A DNA stretch of 64,000 bases from Rhodospirillaceae bacterium (GTDB lineage Bacteria; Pseudomonadota; Alphaproteobacteria; UBA8366; Aestuariispiraceae). Both the position numbers and the translations under genes were made by a program. Position 1 is the stretch's first letter; each line of letters begins with the position of its first letter. The DNA lies in assembly GCA_002709955.1 (NCBI GenBank), contig PAQY01000022.1:1-64000 (forward strand), written 5' to 3'. Positions 63,999 to 64,000 of this stretch are shown piece by piece. The notes under the pieces are model-generated. The model was not told where the DNA came from. It worked only from the letters and a program-made list of their open reading frames with translations, and ran no database searches.

Positions 63999-64000
63999 AG

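Noticed and set aside
63898-64000. TPP riboswitch in the thiM leader
   Set aside because: The visible 100 bases have no conserved TPP aptamer core, so only a hairpin is reported.

Overview
The window reads as chromosomal DNA from an alphaproteobacterium, probably marine. Evidence for the class: an F0 ATP synthase operon (atpI-atpB-atpE-atpF'-atpF) split from F1 and carrying a b' subunit; a CcrM-type GANTC methyltransferase; small alphaproteobacterial markers (Usg, DUF1127, DUF4169, a NifU/IscU-like protein without its third Cys); and an RNase E with an acidic insertion in its S1 region. Evidence for a marine lifestyle: a DddP-type DMSP lyase with all its diagnostic residues, beside a dimethylglycine/sarcosine-dehydrogenase-like enzyme. 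The order cannot be fixed from the sequence alone. No tRNA, rRNA, CRISPR array or insertion-sequence transposase was seen.

Layout. 0.6-10.8 kb: an M23 endopeptidase, a GST, a coupled M14 carboxypeptidase/SLC13 permease pair, two MFS transporters, a DksA-like regulator, an EVE protein and an HSL-type hydrolase. 10.9-13.7 kb: the F0 operon on the minus strand. 13.9-15.1 kb: an AT-rich islet with a frameshifted peptidoglycan-binding remnant and an orphan secreted protein. 15.1-18.9 kb: folE, an Fe-S scaffold-like gene, yidD, two 'arsenosugar-type' glycosyltransferases and a kinase-fold protein, the last four tightly packed. 18.9-21.3 kb: a peroxide-defence block (divergent ohrR/ohr with duplicated operators, bcp, DUF455). 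21.4-29 kb: rne, a divergent AmiC-like amidase, then PBP1A. 29.1-33.4 kb: an LPG-synthase-like membrane protein, an unusual Lys/Ala tail-methyltransferase-GT2 fusion, a second methyltransferase and rlmJ.

33.4-40.4 kb: intergenic REP-like repeats, the DMGDH-like gene divergent from dddP, a class II amidotransferase, a divergent MarR/EamA pair with a palindromic operator, and usg. 40.6-43.4 kb: groES-groEL behind a CIRCE element, then hutD. 43.4-43.6 kb: a striking 266-bp nested inverted repeat. 43.7-50.8 kb: a TetR regulator, AsmA, a CPA2 antiporter, rnhB, and ccrM with a dense cluster of its own GANTC target sites at the promoter. 50.9-58.3 kb: a BLUF photoreceptor, LysR, DUF1127, a D-lactate-dehydrogenase-like flavoenzyme, DUF2062, an orphan 742-residue low-complexity protein and a Sel1-type membrane protein. 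58.4-64 kb: a contiguous thiamine-salvage operon (thiM-thiE-thiD-thiZ-thiX-thiY-tenA), continuing to the window edge.

The best leads for new biology are the 266-bp palindromic element, the Lys/Ala-tail-MT-GT2 fusion in its gene cluster, the orphan 742-residue protein, the GANTC cluster at ccrM, and a dispersed palindrome family at about 2.9, 6.1 and 55.3 kb. Where the longest reading frame was clearly overextended, I moved the start using visible Shine-Dalgarno (SD) sequences, gene overlaps and family length; those entries say so.
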